44,577 nt of DNA. Origin: JAJRZX01 sp964472295 (lineage in GTDB: Bacteria; Desulfobacterota; GWC2-55-46; JADFVP01). The DNA is taken from NCBI GenBank assembly GCA_964472295.1, contig CAYYJQ010000016.1, positions 1 to 44,577 on the forward strand. Reading direction: 5' to 3'. The translations under genes were made by a program, and so were the position numbers. Within the stretch, counting starts at the first letter, position 1. Each line of letters begins with the position of its first letter. Positions 1 through 8,727 of this stretch are shown here, in pieces. Below the pieces are notes generated by a model that did not search any database, was not told the origin of the DNA, and saw only the letters and a list, made by a program, of their open reading frames with translations.

Positions 1-18
1 AAGCTACCCACCAATATA

Positions 19-585
19 ATGAAAAAATTTCTCGAATCAACGAATGTCATTGATTGGAACTGCCATTCCATCAAAAAATTGGCCCAAAACCTGGCCCAAG
101 GATATTCTTCTGATACAAAAATAGCAAAAAGAACATTTGAATGGGTGAGGGATAATATCAAACACAGTTATGATTTCAAATTGAATCCTGTCACGTGCAA
201 GGCCTCTGAAGTTCTTTTCTATAAGACTGGTTACTGCTTTGCAAAGAGTCACCTGCTCGCGGCATTACTACGTGCGAATGGAATTCCAGCGGCCTTATGT
301 TATCAAAGGCTAAGTATCGACGGCCATGGAAGCCCCTATTCCCTTCATGGACTTAATGCAGTCTACTTGGAAGACTTTGGGTGGTATCGGATTGATGCGC
401 GTGGCAACAAACCGGGCATTGACGCTCAATTTTGTCCACCACGTGAACGGTTGGCTTTTGCAACAAACTTGAGGCTTGAGGAAAATTTGCCAGGTATACG
501 CGATGAGCCGTTGCGGGTTGTTGTAGAGACCCTATCAAGGTATAAGACGTATATTGAGGTCTACGAAAACCTACCTGACATATAA
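19..585 (+). CDS. Transglutaminase-like cysteine hydrolase domain protein
   Basis: A 188-residue protein with the transglutaminase-like (papain-fold) signature. A Cys sits in TGYCFAKS (about C73), the His in SLHGLNAVYL (about H110) and the Asp in YRIDARGN (about D126), giving a complete Cys-His-Asp triad. No signal peptide or membrane segment is visible, so it is probably cytoplasmic. Bacterial members act as peptidases or amide hydrolases; the substrate cannot be told from sequence. The gene stands alone at the window edge, followed by a palindromic repeat. Its codon usage is clearly AT-richer than the genes beyond 1.9 kb, as is that of the next gene, which suggests recent acquisition. Family assignment is firm; function is open. 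Confidence 0.8.
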   Translation: MKKFLESTNVIDWNCHSIKKLAQNLAQGYSSDTKIAKRTFEWVRDNIKHSYDFKLNPVTCKASEVLFYKTGYCFAKSHLLAALLRANGIPAALCYQRLSIDGHGSPYSLHGLNAVYLEDFGWYRIDARGNKPGIDAQFCPPRERLAFATNLRLEENLPGIRDEPLRVVVETLSRYKTYIEVYENLPDI

Positions 586-609
586 AAATAGATTCCTTGG
601 GTAGACCCG

Positions 610-642
610 TAGGTTGGGTAGAGCGTAAGCGACACCCAACAA
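610..642. repeat. Intergenic palindromic repeat, family R1
   Basis: A short imperfect inverted repeat with arms GTTGGGT and ACCCAAC around a GAGCG/AAGCG core. Related copies lie at 1625, 9597, 11094, 11244, 11429 and 24445. It follows the transglutaminase-like gene and is not followed by a T-run, so it is not an obvious intrinsic terminator. Confidence 0.7.
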
Positions 643-694
643 TTTAAGAGACTGAAATGGTAGGCACGGCCCACAAGTTGAAAGTTATATTTTT

Positions 695-1426
695 TTACAG
701 ATAGTCTCTTCTCTTCTCTTTCTCGAAGTATTTCAATGCATTACTAAGACTTTCCCTTGAAAATGATTTCAAATAATCTTCAATGAATGAAGTTACAAAC
801 AATTTGTCATGCTTTGAAATCTCGCGTAAAATCCAACCCACGGCAGTTTTTGCAAAACGTTCTTCTCTCTCAATAAGTACAGAACAGGCTTCTCGAATGT
901 GTGGGTAATAATTTGAATCATATGTCAAGTTTACGAATGGAACAACAGATGACCTTGCCTGCCACAAATAGTTGGCATCTTTCCAAGAGATAATAGCCAG
1001 GGCACATTCTTTACCTATTACCTTTATGGTTGCGCCTAAGATACGCACACAAAACCAGTCGCAAATATTCCAATCAAATATTAATCCCTTCTTATAGATT
1101 TCTTCGTACCTTGCAAGTAGCATCTTCCACGGAAGTTTGTTATATAGAAAATTTTGAATGAAAAGGATTCCTGCCAACTTGTCTTCTGCTATCGGTTCAT
1201 TGAAGAATGCAAGTGCTAATTCAAGTTGGTCTTCCAGGGGCCACTTATCAATGCTGTTATTTTCTCTCCATTCTCTTAAAAGTTCACGATTTCTTGGGAT
1301 ACCCACGCCCCTAAAGGGTATTACACCTTTCATATATTTTTCCCACCACTGCTTTGTCTTTTCATCGGCTTCGCCTTGCAGTGCACCTTGATGCATTTTG
1401 ATTAAATCAGAAAAATTATTGGTCAT
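695..1426 (-). CDS. DNA alkylation repair protein, AlkD-like HEAT-repeat family
   Basis: A 243-residue helical protein matching the AlkD-like DNA alkylation repair family. The N-terminal part has the typical stretch around KGVIPFRGVGIPRNRELLREW, followed by helical HEAT-like repeats with LEDQLELALAFF and later HDKLFVTSFIEDYLKSFSRESLSNALKYF. Characterised AlkD enzymes are glycosylases that remove cationic alkylated bases such as N7- or N3-alkylpurines without flipping the base. That activity is inferred here from family resemblance. Base composition is AT-rich like the first gene, unlike the rest of the window, and repeats flank it on both sides, consistent with an accessory insertion. Confidence 0.75.
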   Translation of the reverse strand: MTNNFSDLIKMHQGALQGEADEKTKQWWEKYMKGVIPFRGVGIPRNRELLREWRENNSIDKWPLEDQLELALAFFNEPIAEDKLAGILFIQNFLYNKLPWKMLLARYEEIYKKGLIFDWNICDWFCVRILGATIKVIGKECALAIISWKDANYLWQARSSVVPFVNLTYDSNYYPHIREACSVLIEREERFAKTAVGWILREISKHDKLFVTSFIEDYLKSFSRESLSNALKYFEKEKRRDYL

Positions 1427-1550
1427 ATTTTTAAACCTTGGGAGGAGCTAAGCTAACGCCAAGTGCAAACTTAAAAAAAAACAGGTGCTGTCCCTATTTA
1501 ATAAGATGTGGGCGCCGCCCGTTTCCTTCTCTTCTGTTTCTGGCTTTTTT

Positions 1551-1621
1551 GATGGGCACTGCCCACCAAATAACCTACTTATTATTGGTTTCCTTTGCTC
1601 CACTTTCTTTTTTCTAAAAGC
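1551..1621. repeat. Direct repeat unit, first copy (R3 plus half R2)
   Basis: About 70 bp running from a GGGCACTGCCC palindrome through AAATAACCTACTTATTATTGG to CCACTTTC and TTTTTTCTAAAAG. A near-identical second copy starts about 201 bp downstream at 1752. Here the R2 palindrome is cut after its first arm and abuts an R1 element, as if one element had inserted into or recombined with the other. The wider gap 1427-1916 contains no convincing gene. Confidence 0.7.
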
Positions 1622-1624
1622 ACC

Positions 1625-1704
1625 GTAGGTTGGGTAGAGCGTAAGCGAAACCCAACAACCCCCTTGGTTAGAAAATACCGTTGGGTTGAAAAAACCAACC
1701 CAAC
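1625..1704. repeat. R1 palindrome followed by a second GTTGGGTT hairpin
   Basis: An R1 copy at about 1625-1658 is followed by a perfect 8-bp inverted repeat, GTTGGGTT at 1680-1687 with AACCCAAC at 1697-1704. The two share the same arm sequence, so this looks like nested or partly duplicated R1 units. It lies between the two copies of the direct repeat at 1551 and 1752. Confidence 0.65.
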
Positions 1705-1751
1705 CTACGAAAAAACTACAAGGCTATCTCCCCGGAGAAAGACAGCCACAA

Positions 1752-1860
1752 GGGTGGGCACTGCCCGCAAATAACCTGCTTATTATTGGTTTTCTTTGCT
1801 CCACTTTCTTTTTTCTAAAAGAAAGTGGAAATTTTTTTAATACGCGGGCAGAGCCCGCCC
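1752..1860. repeat. Direct repeat unit, second copy, plus R2 and R3 palindromes
   Basis: The second copy of the unit at 1551. It continues into the complete R2 hairpin (CCACTTTCTTTT at 1801-1812, AAAAGAAAGTGG at 1817-1828) and then a GCGGGC/GCCCGC hairpin at about 1842-1858. The last lies just downstream of the end of the minus-strand ccsA-like gene, but no T-run follows it on that strand, so a terminator role is uncertain. Confidence 0.65.
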
Positions 1861-1916
1861 TTACAAACCTTCTTCTTTTTTTATTTTTTTTTCTCTCTCT
1901 TCTTCTATCTCCCCCT

Positions 1917-2708
1917 TCAGAAACTATGACTGCTCTTCATGAGGAGGCTCACGCCGAGGTAGGTAAAGAGGACGAGGCCGAATCCTATTACCGTTGCCAC
2001 GCTGAGTCCCTTTCCGCGCCATTTTTTCACGTACCACGCGTGCATGGCCCCGGCGTAGTAGAACCACAGGATAAAACTCCAGATGGACTTTGGTTCCCAG
2101 AGCCAGTACGTTCCCCAGGCAAGGTATGCCCAGACAGCGCCTGAGATCATGGCCCCAGAGAAGAGGAGGAACCCCCAGAGCACGCCTTTTTCCGCGATGT
2201 CCTCGTATTTTTTAAGGGTTTTTTCGCGGCCCTCGGCTTGCCGTCTGCAGGTGCCATGGAGATAGAGCACGGCCCCGGAAAAGGCCAGAGTAAAGAGTGC
2301 ATATGCCGCGAAGGAGAGGGTCACGTGCGACTCGAACCACCGGGTGCGAAGTATGAGGTTCAGCGGGCGGCCCGGCTCGTACCTTGAGATTGCGAAGACA
2401 AGGGCCGACGCGGCCACTGGCAGGGTTATGACGCCGGGGGCTCGCTCGCCGTACCGGAGCAGGACGACGATGGTGACAAGGGCAGTTGTCCAGGCATAGA
2501 AGACAAGTGTCTCGAACATGCTTGCCATGGGCGCGTGGCCCGTGGAGATGACCCTCATGACAAGGGCGATGGTGTGCAGTAAAAAAGCCACGGAGATCAG
2601 GCCCGTTGAGATGCGGTCTGTAAGAGCGCACTTACCCGTTCGCCCGGTGAGGGTCACGAGCACATGAAATACATAGAAGAGGACCGCGCCCTCAAGGAGT
2701 ATCAACAT
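1917..2708 (-). CDS. Cytochrome c assembly protein, CcsA/ResC-like haem handling protein
   Basis: A 263-residue integral membrane protein with about eight hydrophobic segments. The diagnostic tryptophan-rich WWD-type motif reads AYLAWGTYWLWEPKSIWSF around residues 193-211. Candidate haem-ligand histidines lie in LLHTIALVMR, in ESHVTLSFAAY and in AGAMHAWYVKKW. CcsA/CcmC-type proteins carry haem across the cytoplasmic membrane and present it for covalent attachment to c-type apocytochromes, usually with a CcsB/ResB partner. No ResB-like gene is next to it here. The ATG start follows a GAGGAGAGGG Shine-Dalgarno run. It lies 10 bp after queE on the same strand and may be the last gene of the long mod-headed transcript. 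Confidence 0.85.
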   Translation of the reverse strand: MLILLEGAVLFYVFHVLVTLTGRTGKCALTDRISTGLISVAFLLHTIALVMRVISTGHAPMASMFETLVFYAWTTALVTIVVLLRYGERAPGVITLPVAASALVFAISRYEPGRPLNLILRTRWFESHVTLSFAAYALFTLAFSGAVLYLHGTCRRQAEGREKTLKKYEDIAEKGVLWGFLLFSGAMISGAVWAYLAWGTYWLWEPKSIWSFILWFYYAGAMHAWYVKKWRGKGLSVATVIGFGLVLFTYLGVSLLMKSSHSF

Positions 2709-2718
2709 CGCCCTCTCC

Positions 2719-3363
2719 TCACCGCCCCTTTTCTCCGGGCCATATGACGCTGTGGAGTTGAATCTGGAACCTCAGGTCAAGCCTGTCATCGAGGACCCAG
2801 TCCGCAAGGACGCGCGGCTCCATTACACCCTTTGCGGGAGAGAAAATTATCCTCTCACTCCTTATCTCTCTCTTCCCGAGGGTAGGAAGAAAGGCCTTGG
2901 CAAATTCATAATCCTTCCTGTCTCCTATGACGAACTTCATCTCGTCAGCCGGTGTAAGGTGCTTGAGGTTCTCCTTGAGAAAAGACCCCGGGGCCCCGCT
3001 TGAGGGACACTTTACGTCCACCACCCTTACGACCCCCTCTGGAACGCGGCTAATATCAAGGCTCCCGTTGGTCTCAAGGAGGACTGTATCAAAAATATCA
3101 AGAAGACTGGCCGCGAGGAGGGGCGTCTCTTCCTGAAGGAGGGGTTCTCCTCCAGTAATCTCCACGAGGCCGCGTGGGAATTTTTCCACCTCCCTTATAA
3201 TCTCCTCTACGCTCATCTCTCTTGCGCCTTTGGCGGCGCGGGCATAGGCGGTATCGCACCACGAGCACTCGAGGTTGCACCCCGCGAGCCTCAGAAAGAC
3301 GCAGGGCAGGCCCACATAAGTGGACTCGCCCTGCAGGCTGAAAAATATCTCATTTACAAGCAT
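2719..3363 (-). CDS. queE: 7-carboxy-7-deazaguanine synthase, radical SAM enzyme
   Basis: QueE converts 6-carboxy-tetrahydropterin to 7-carboxy-7-deazaguanine on the way to preQ0 and queuosine. The N-terminus reads NEIFFSLQGES followed by the radical SAM cluster motif CNLECSWCDT (CxxxCxxC) near residues 29-37. The family glycine motif VEITGGEPLLQEE follows. At 214 residues it has the usual compact QueE length. The only queuosine gene in the window, it lies between a Lon-type protease (15 bp gap) and the ccsA-like gene. That placement suggests co-transcription without clear pathway linkage. Confidence 0.93.
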   Translation of the reverse strand: MLVNEIFFSLQGESTYVGLPCVFLRLAGCNLECSWCDTAYARAAKGAREMSVEEIIREVEKFPRGLVEITGGEPLLQEETPLLAASLLDIFDTVLLETNGSLDISRVPEGVVRVVDVKCPSSGAPGSFLKENLKHLTPADEMKFVIGDRKDYEFAKAFLPTLGKREIRSERIIFSPAKGVMEPRVLADWVLDDRLDLRFQIQLHSVIWPGEKGR

Positions 3364-3378
3364 GGGTTTAGGGACGCC

Positions 3379-5847
3379 TCATTTTTTTTCTTCCTCGTCC
3401 CCTTCGCTGTTGTTATTGTTGTTTTCCACGGCCTTTGTCTTTTTTCTCGTTGGTTTGGGGCGTCCAAAGGCCTTGTATGTCTTCGCAAGTTCGCGGAGTC
3501 TGTCCTCGACAAGGCGGTTAACCGTGCCATCGGGATATTTTCCGTCCTTTCCGCGCTCTCCAGCAGGCTTTCCCGTAAGTATCTCGATGCCCTCATCAAT
3601 ATCGTTTATGGAGTATATGGAGAACTTCCCCTCACTCACGGCCTCGCGCACCTCTTTTTTCAGCATGAGGTTTTTTACGTTCCGTCCAGGTATGATGACG
3701 CCCTCCCCTCCCTTGAAGCCCTTTGCCCTGCAGACATCGAAAAAGCCCTCTATTTTCTCGTTCACCCCACCTATGGGCTGAACCTCGCCCTTCTGGTTCA
3801 TGGAGCCCGTGATGGCCATGCCCTGCCTGATGGGCACGCCCGAGAGGCTCGAAAGAAGGGCGTAGACCTCGGCGCATGTGGCGCTGTCGCCCTCTATGCC
3901 CTCGTATAACTGCTCAAAGCAAACAGAGGCTGAGAGGGTAAGGGGAAAACCATTGGCAAACCGCGCTCCTAGAAAACTCTTCAGTATCATGTGGGCCTTG
4001 TTGTGTATGCGCCCGCTCATCTTGGCCTCGCGCTCGATGTTCACAACGCCCGTGTCACCCATGAAGGTGCGCGCCGTTATGCGCGAGGGTTTGCCAAAGG
4101 TGTAGTCCCCGAGGCTCAGGACGGCAAGGCCGTTAATCTGCCCAACTGCCTCGCCCTCGGTCTGCACCATTATTGTGTCTTCCTCTATATACTCACGGAG
4201 GCGGTCCTCAATACGGGAATGGCGCCTTATCTTCTCCTTTAAGGCCCTCTCCACGTGGTCCGCAGTCACGGACTCGGCGCCATCTGCCCCGGCCCAGTAA
4301 CTGGCCTCCTCGATGAGGTTCTGAATATCGTTAAAACGCGTCGAGAGTTTGTACTTGTGTCCGGCAAGGCGCGCCCCGTACTCCACAACACGGGCCACCC
4401 CTGTCCTGTCAAAGGGCTTGAGGGAGTCCTTACCGCAACAGGCGGTTATGAAGTAGGCGTATTTTTTCGTATTCTCGCTGTCCCTTGGCATGATGCTCTC
4501 AAAATCGGCCTTTACCTTGAAGAGTTTCCTGTACTCCCTGTCCTGGGTGTAGAGGAGATAATAGAGGAAGGGGTCGCCTATGAGGACTATCTTTATCGCA
4601 ACGGGGATGGCCTCGGGCTTTAGCGTTGACGTTGTGACGAGTTTGTACTGCTCCCATACGTCCTCTATCTTTACCTCGCGGTTCTTTATCATCCTCTTTA
4701 TGGAGTCGTATACAAAGATATTCTTCAGCATATCAAGGGCGTTGATGACGAGGTATCCGCCGTTGGCCCTGTGAATGGCCCCGCCCTTTATCATTGTAAA
4801 GTCTGTTGTGGCAACTCCCAGTTGTACCTTGTACTCCATGCGCCCGAAGAGGTTATAGTACGTGGGATTTGACTCGAAGACCACTGGCGCGCCCTCAGTC
4901 TCGCTGTTATTTACTATGAGGTTTACCCTGTACCTCTCAAAGGGCGGCTCCTGCTTCTGAATGGCCAGGGCGCCAAGGGCAAGGGGCATGGGCTCCTTTG
5001 GCTTGAAGTCCTCGAGGTTGGCGAAGATATGGGCCTTTACGTTTGCGAGAAAATTCACGACCTTCTCAAAATCCGCGAACTTTTCCGTAATATCGTTGAT
5101 AATGGGGTTCACAACATATTGGACCATCTCCCTGTCAAGTTCGGCTATCCTCTCCCGTGTCTCCTTCTCTATCTTCTTTGCCTCGTGTATGGCGGCGGAG
5201 AGTTTGTCCTGAAGTACCTTGAGGTTCTGCTCTATCCCGGCCCTCTTCTCTGGCGAGAGTTTCTCGAACTCCTCCTGGCTCATGGGCTTTCCCTCAAGGG
5301 CCGGCACTACGGCAAGGCCGGAGGCAGTCTTTCGGAGCATGAGGCCGTGTTCCGAGGCCGTGCTCTCGAGCCTTGTGAATATGGCCTTGGTCCTCTCCTG
5401 CTGGCCGTCAAGTATCTCGTCGCGGTGGCTCTCGTAGTCCTTTGTCTCAAAGACCTGGGGGACATCACGGCGGAGCGAGGCTATGAGGCCATCCATCTCA
5501 TGCACAAGGAGCGCGCCCTTGCGGGGCGGCAGGTTAATGGCCTCCGGGGTATCGGGCGAGGCGAAGTTGTACACATAACACCAGTCATCAGGACTCGGCT
5601 CCTTGGCGGCCTTCTTCCTGATAAAGTTCATTACAGTGGTGTGCTTGCCTGTGCCGCCCTCGCCGAGGACAAAGATATTATAAGATGAGTTTCTTATGCC
5701 AAGACCGAACTCAATGGCCCCGATAGCCCTGTCCTGGCCGATTATCTCGTGAAGAGAGGGTAGATCCTTTGTGGTCTCGAATGAGAACTTCGTGGGGTCG
5801 GAGAGCTCCGCAAGTTCAGAGGCGGGAAGCCTCTCTGGTATTGCCAT
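3379..5847 (-). CDS. Lon-type ATP-dependent protease, AAA/YcbZ-like (LonH-type) subfamily
   Basis: An 822-residue ATP-dependent serine protease. Walker A GEGGTGKHT lies at residues 62-70. A long charged, helical insertion spans roughly 150-270. The C-terminal S16 domain carries the catalytic Ser in EGDSATCAEVY (about 653) and the Lys in GGVNEKIEGFF. The Ser-Lys spacing is exactly 43 residues, as in classical Lon. The N-terminus does not resemble the LAN domain of housekeeping Lon; the layout fits the YcbZ/LonH-like family. Substrates are unknown. The tail is low-complexity (a run of Asn, then Glu/Lys). The start has a strong AGGAGG. It lies 50 bp after the CDF gene and 15 bp before queE. Confidence 0.9.
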   Translation of the reverse strand: MAIPERLPASELAELSDPTKFSFETTKDLPSLHEIIGQDRAIGAIEFGLGIRNSSYNIFVLGEGGTGKHTTVMNFIRKKAAKEPSPDDWCYVYNFASPDTPEAINLPPRKGALLVHEMDGLIASLRRDVPQVFETKDYESHRDEILDGQQERTKAIFTRLESTASEHGLMLRKTASGLAVVPALEGKPMSQEEFEKLSPEKRAGIEQNLKVLQDKLSAAIHEAKKIEKETRERIAELDREMVQYVVNPIINDITEKFADFEKVVNFLANVKAHIFANLEDFKPKEPMPLALGALAIQKQEPPFERYRVNLIVNNSETEGAPVVFESNPTYYNLFGRMEYKVQLGVATTDFTMIKGGAIHRANGGYLVINALDMLKNIFVYDSIKRMIKNREVKIEDVWEQYKLVTTSTLKPEAIPVAIKIVLIGDPFLYYLLYTQDREYRKLFKVKADFESIMPRDSENTKKYAYFITACCGKDSLKPFDRTGVARVVEYGARLAGHKYKLSTRFNDIQNLIEEASYWAGADGAESVTADHVERALKEKIRRHSRIEDRLREYIEEDTIMVQTEGEAVGQINGLAVLSLGDYTFGKPSRITARTFMGDTGVVNIEREAKMSGRIHNKAHMILKSFLGARFANGFPLTLSASVCFEQLYEGIEGDSATCAEVYALLSSLSGVPIRQGMAITGSMNQKGEVQPIGGVNEKIEGFFDVCRAKGFKGGEGVIIPGRNVKNLMLKKEVREAVSEGKFSIYSINDIDEGIEILTGKPAGERGKDGKYPDGTVNRLVEDRLRELAKTYKAFGRPKPTRKKTKAVENNNNNSEGDEEEKK

Positions 5848-5897
5848 GATAATCCTCCTTAAATCTATCGTGAAGATGAAGACGCACTCAGCGGGAT

Positions 5898-6845
5898 TCA
5901 GTGCAGATGCCCGTGCTCATGCCCCCTGTGCGAGACACTGCCAAAGAGACTGGGGCTCTCGCACCCAATGCACTCTGCCTGCAAGGTAGTATAGAAGATA
6001 TGGTGGTTGCGGGCAAGATTTTCGTTGAGTTCCTTGTAAATAGCGCCCATCCGCCACCTCTCTTGTTCTACTATGTCTATGTGGGCGCTCATGGCGTATA
6101 CATTGTGGCAGATGCTCCAGATGTGGAGGTCATGGACGCCCTCCACACCCCTCGTGGAGGTCATGTCCTTCACCACCTTCTGTATCTCCACACCCGTGGG
6201 CACGCCTTCGAGAAGGATATTGGACGAATCCCTGAGTATCCTCCAGACGCTGTATAAAAGGATCACGCAGATGGAGATGCTTATAAGCGGGTCAACGGTC
6301 ATCCAACCCGTGAAGTATATAATGATTGAGGCGATGATAACGCCAACCGAGGCCGCGGCGTCTCCGGCGACGTGGAGGAAGGCGCTCTTGATGTTGAGGT
6401 CAGCAGACGAGAGGGGGCCGAGCCAGAAGGCCACCACAACGTTAACCACAAGGCCGATGAGGGCCACGACGAACATGCCGAGGCCTTCGACCTCGCGGGG
6501 GTTGAGTATCCTCTTATAGGCGCTATAAAAGACAAATAGCGTTACGAGGAGAAGGGTCAGGCTGTTTATGAAGGAGACGAAGACCTCTACCCTGTGAAGG
6601 CCGTAGGTCCTCTTTTCCGTTGGCGGGAGTTCCGAAATATATATGGCCGAGAGGGTCAGGCCAAGGGCGAATACGTCGAGAAAGACATGGGCCGCGTCGG
6701 TCATGAGGGCAAGGCTATTCGTAAGGTATCCGCCCACGAGTTCCACGAAGAAGATAATCCCCGTAAGGGCCGTGGAGACGGCAAGGCGCCTCTTTACCCT
6801 CCTCTCGCCGTGCACCTGGCCTTCGCTAAGATGATTATCGCCCAT
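5898..6845 (-). CDS. Cation diffusion facilitator (CDF) metal efflux transporter
   Basis: A 315-residue CDF-family protein with six membrane segments and a cytoplasmic C-terminal domain. The metal-site pattern HxxxD appears in HVFLDVFALG (second membrane segment) and again in HVAGDAAASV (fifth), typical of zinc or zinc/cobalt exporters. The protein ends in a histidine-rich GHEHGHLH tail. It probably exports Zn(II) or related divalent ions using proton antiport. The ATG follows GCGGAG and lies only 13 bp after modC, so it looks like the fourth gene of the molybdate operon, an unusual partner. Metal specificity cannot be settled from sequence. Confidence 0.9.
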   Translation of the reverse strand: MGDNHLSEGQVHGERRVKRRLAVSTALTGIIFFVELVGGYLTNSLALMTDAAHVFLDVFALGLTLSAIYISELPPTEKRTYGLHRVEVFVSFINSLTLLLVTLFVFYSAYKRILNPREVEGLGMFVVALIGLVVNVVVAFWLGPLSSADLNIKSAFLHVAGDAAASVGVIIASIIIYFTGWMTVDPLISISICVILLYSVWRILRDSSNILLEGVPTGVEIQKVVKDMTSTRGVEGVHDLHIWSICHNVYAMSAHIDIVEQERWRMGAIYKELNENLARNHHIFYTTLQAECIGCESPSLFGSVSHRGHEHGHLH

Positions 6846-6858
6846 TATCCATGCTCCG

Positions 6859-7959
6859 CTAAGAGGGTATTATCCAGATACTCTCCTTCTTCAATAATAA
6901 ACCGATGTCACTGCCTTCGGCAAGGTCTAAATCCCTCATGACAAAGTTGGGAAGTTCCACCTTCAACTGGCACTCACCTGTATCCACAAAGATGCTGTGC
7001 GAAGTGCCCATGCCCGTAATGGAGACAATGCGCCCGTTCATCACATTGGTCCGGCGCGCCTCCTTGATGGCTCGGTCCGCCCTTACAACGGGTATCTCCT
7101 CGGGCCTTATGCAAAAATCCACCTTGGCGCCCTTTGGAAGGGGGCGGCCCGGAGGGGCCGCGGCCTCTATGGCCCCCGTGGCCCTGCTCCTTAGCCTTAC
7201 GGTCCCGTCTGAAGAAGACTCGACCACTCCGGTGAATATATTTCGCGTGCCCACGAAACGCGCCACATTGCGCGTGGCGGGCCTGTAAAAAACCTCTTCA
7301 CTGCCGCCGAACTGCTCTACTGCGCCGTTATTGATAACGGCTATGGAGGAGCCCATCATAAAGGCCTCCTCAAGGTCGTGGGTGACAAGGATTATGGGTA
7401 TGGGAAAACGCTCGTGTATGAGGAGGAGGTCGCGGCGGAGTTTTTCGCGCACCTGGTAATCAAGGGCTGAGAAGGGCTCGTCAAGGAGAAGGATGCGCGG
7501 CGACGTGGCAAGGGTCCTGGCAAGGGCCACGCGCTGCTTCTGCCCGCCGGAGAGTTCACCGGGGAACCTATCCTCAAGGCCCTGAAGACGCATTATGCCA
7601 AGGAGTTCGCCAACACCCGTCCTTATGGCGGCCCTGTCCCACCCGGCAAGACCGCGTAGACCATAGGCGATGTTCTCAAAGACGCTCATATGGGGAAAGA
7701 GGGCGTAATCCTGAAAGAGATAACCAATACGCCTCTTACGCACAGGAACGTTAATACCGGAAGCAGAGTCAAAGACCCTCTCACCGCCTATCTCCACAAG
7801 GCCCTCGTCAGGCCTCTCAATGCCGGAGATGAGCCTGAGGATAAGGCTCTTGCCCGCGCCGGAAGGCCCGAAAAGCACGTTCAGGTCATTACCCATGGAA
7901 AGAACCACGTCCAGAGAAAAGCCACCAAAGGCCTTCTTGATGCGAAGAGAAAGACTCAT
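6859..7959 (-). CDS. modC: Molybdate ABC transporter, ATP-binding protein
   Basis: A 366-residue ATPase of the molybdate importer ModABC. Walker A GPSGAGKS is at residues 31-38, the ABC signature LSGGQKQRVALARTL near 134, and Walker B ILLLDEPFSALD just after. The C-terminal part, from about residue 230, fits the regulatory TOBE/MOP domain that binds oxyanion in ModC proteins. It powers import by a ModB dimer. A 78-bp gap separates it from modB and contains an R2 palindrome, unlike the tight spacing elsewhere in the operon. Confidence 0.93.
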   Translation of the reverse strand: MSLSLRIKKAFGGFSLDVVLSMGNDLNVLFGPSGAGKSLILRLISGIERPDEGLVEIGGERVFDSASGINVPVRKRRIGYLFQDYALFPHMSVFENIAYGLRGLAGWDRAAIRTGVGELLGIMRLQGLEDRFPGELSGGQKQRVALARTLATSPRILLLDEPFSALDYQVREKLRRDLLLIHERFPIPIILVTHDLEEAFMMGSSIAVINNGAVEQFGGSEEVFYRPATRNVARFVGTRNIFTGVVESSSDGTVRLRSRATGAIEAAAPPGRPLPKGAKVDFCIRPEEIPVVRADRAIKEARRTNVMNGRIVSITGMGTSHSIFVDTGECQLKVELPNFVMRDLDLAEGSDIGLLLKKESIWIIPS

Positions 7960-7988
7960 GGAAAAACCTCGAAAAATAAAAATATTTC

Positions 7989-8023
7989 CTTACTTTCTTT
8001 TAAAAAAGAAAGTAAGACAAAGA
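7989..8023. repeat. R2 palindrome in the modB-modC gap
   Basis: A 13-bp perfect inverted repeat, CTTACTTTCTTTT and AAAAGAAAGTAAG with a 2-nt loop, followed by GACAAAG. The same element recurs at 11122, 11309, 30395 and 44509. Because it lies inside an operon it could alter the modB-modC message, for example as an RNA processing or stability element. Confidence 0.75.
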
Positions 8024-8037
8024 ACATTGATAGCCCC

Positions 8038-8694
8038 TTATAGGCGGCCCCTTGTGATAATGCTTGCCGCATAGAGGACCATGAAGGAAAAGAGCGTCAC
8101 TATGAGGACCAGGACGTTTGCCGTATGGTTATCTCCCATCTGCACGGCATCATAAATGGCAAGGGGCAGTGTCCTTGTCACGCCGGGGATATTTCCGGCC
8201 ACCATGAGCGTCGCGCCGAACTCGCCCGTGGCCCTGGCAAAGGCCATGACCGTGCCCGCGGCGATGCCGCGCCACGCAAGGGGCAGTGTAATGGTGCGAA
8301 AGACCTGGAACTCCGTCTTTCCAAGAAGCCTTGCCGCGTCCTCGTACTCGCGCCCAACGCCCTCCATGGCCGCCCGCACGGGCTTTACAAAGAGCGGGAG
8401 GGCCGATAAAAAGGCGGCCACAACGGCTCCCTTCCATGTAAAGACAAGTTCGAGCCCCATGGTGTCCTCAAGAAAATGCCCAATAGGTGAAGAATGGCCG
8501 AGGATTGTAAGGAGATAATACCCGAGCACAGTAGGGGGTATGACGAGGGGCTGCATGATGAGCACGTCAAGGACGTATTTGCCGGGAAAGTCTCTTCTGG
8601 CAAGGAGGAGCGCAAGGCATATCCCAACAAGGGCAACAAGCACCGTGGCCGTAATTGATACCTTTATTGTCAGATAGAGGGGAAAAAAGTTCAT
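8038..8694 (-). CDS. modB: Molybdate ABC transporter permease
   Basis: A 218-residue inner-membrane permease with about five membrane segments. The cytoplasmic coupling loop carries the EAA-type motif EYEDAARLLGKTEFQVFRTITLPLA, followed by ARATGEFGATLMVAGN, which is characteristic of ModB. Length is normal for the family. It lies 33 bp after modA and 78 bp before modC. It forms the homodimeric channel receiving molybdate from ModA. Confidence 0.92.
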   Translation of the reverse strand: MNFFPLYLTIKVSITATVLVALVGICLALLLARRDFPGKYVLDVLIMQPLVIPPTVLGYYLLTILGHSSPIGHFLEDTMGLELVFTWKGAVVAAFLSALPLFVKPVRAAMEGVGREYEDAARLLGKTEFQVFRTITLPLAWRGIAAGTVMAFARATGEFGATLMVAGNIPGVTRTLPLAIYDAVQMGDNHTANVLVLIVTLFSFMVLYAASIITRGRL

Positions 8695-8727
8695 AACCCA
8701 AGAATCCCCGAATAATTCTTATTCATT

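Noticed and set aside
1686..2144. 152-codon plus-strand frame
   Set aside because: It runs through repeats and then antisense to the ccsA-like gene.
5029..5688. Long plus-strand frame opposite the Lon-type gene
   Set aside because: Antisense shadow of a GC-rich gene with clear protease motifs; no domain of its own.
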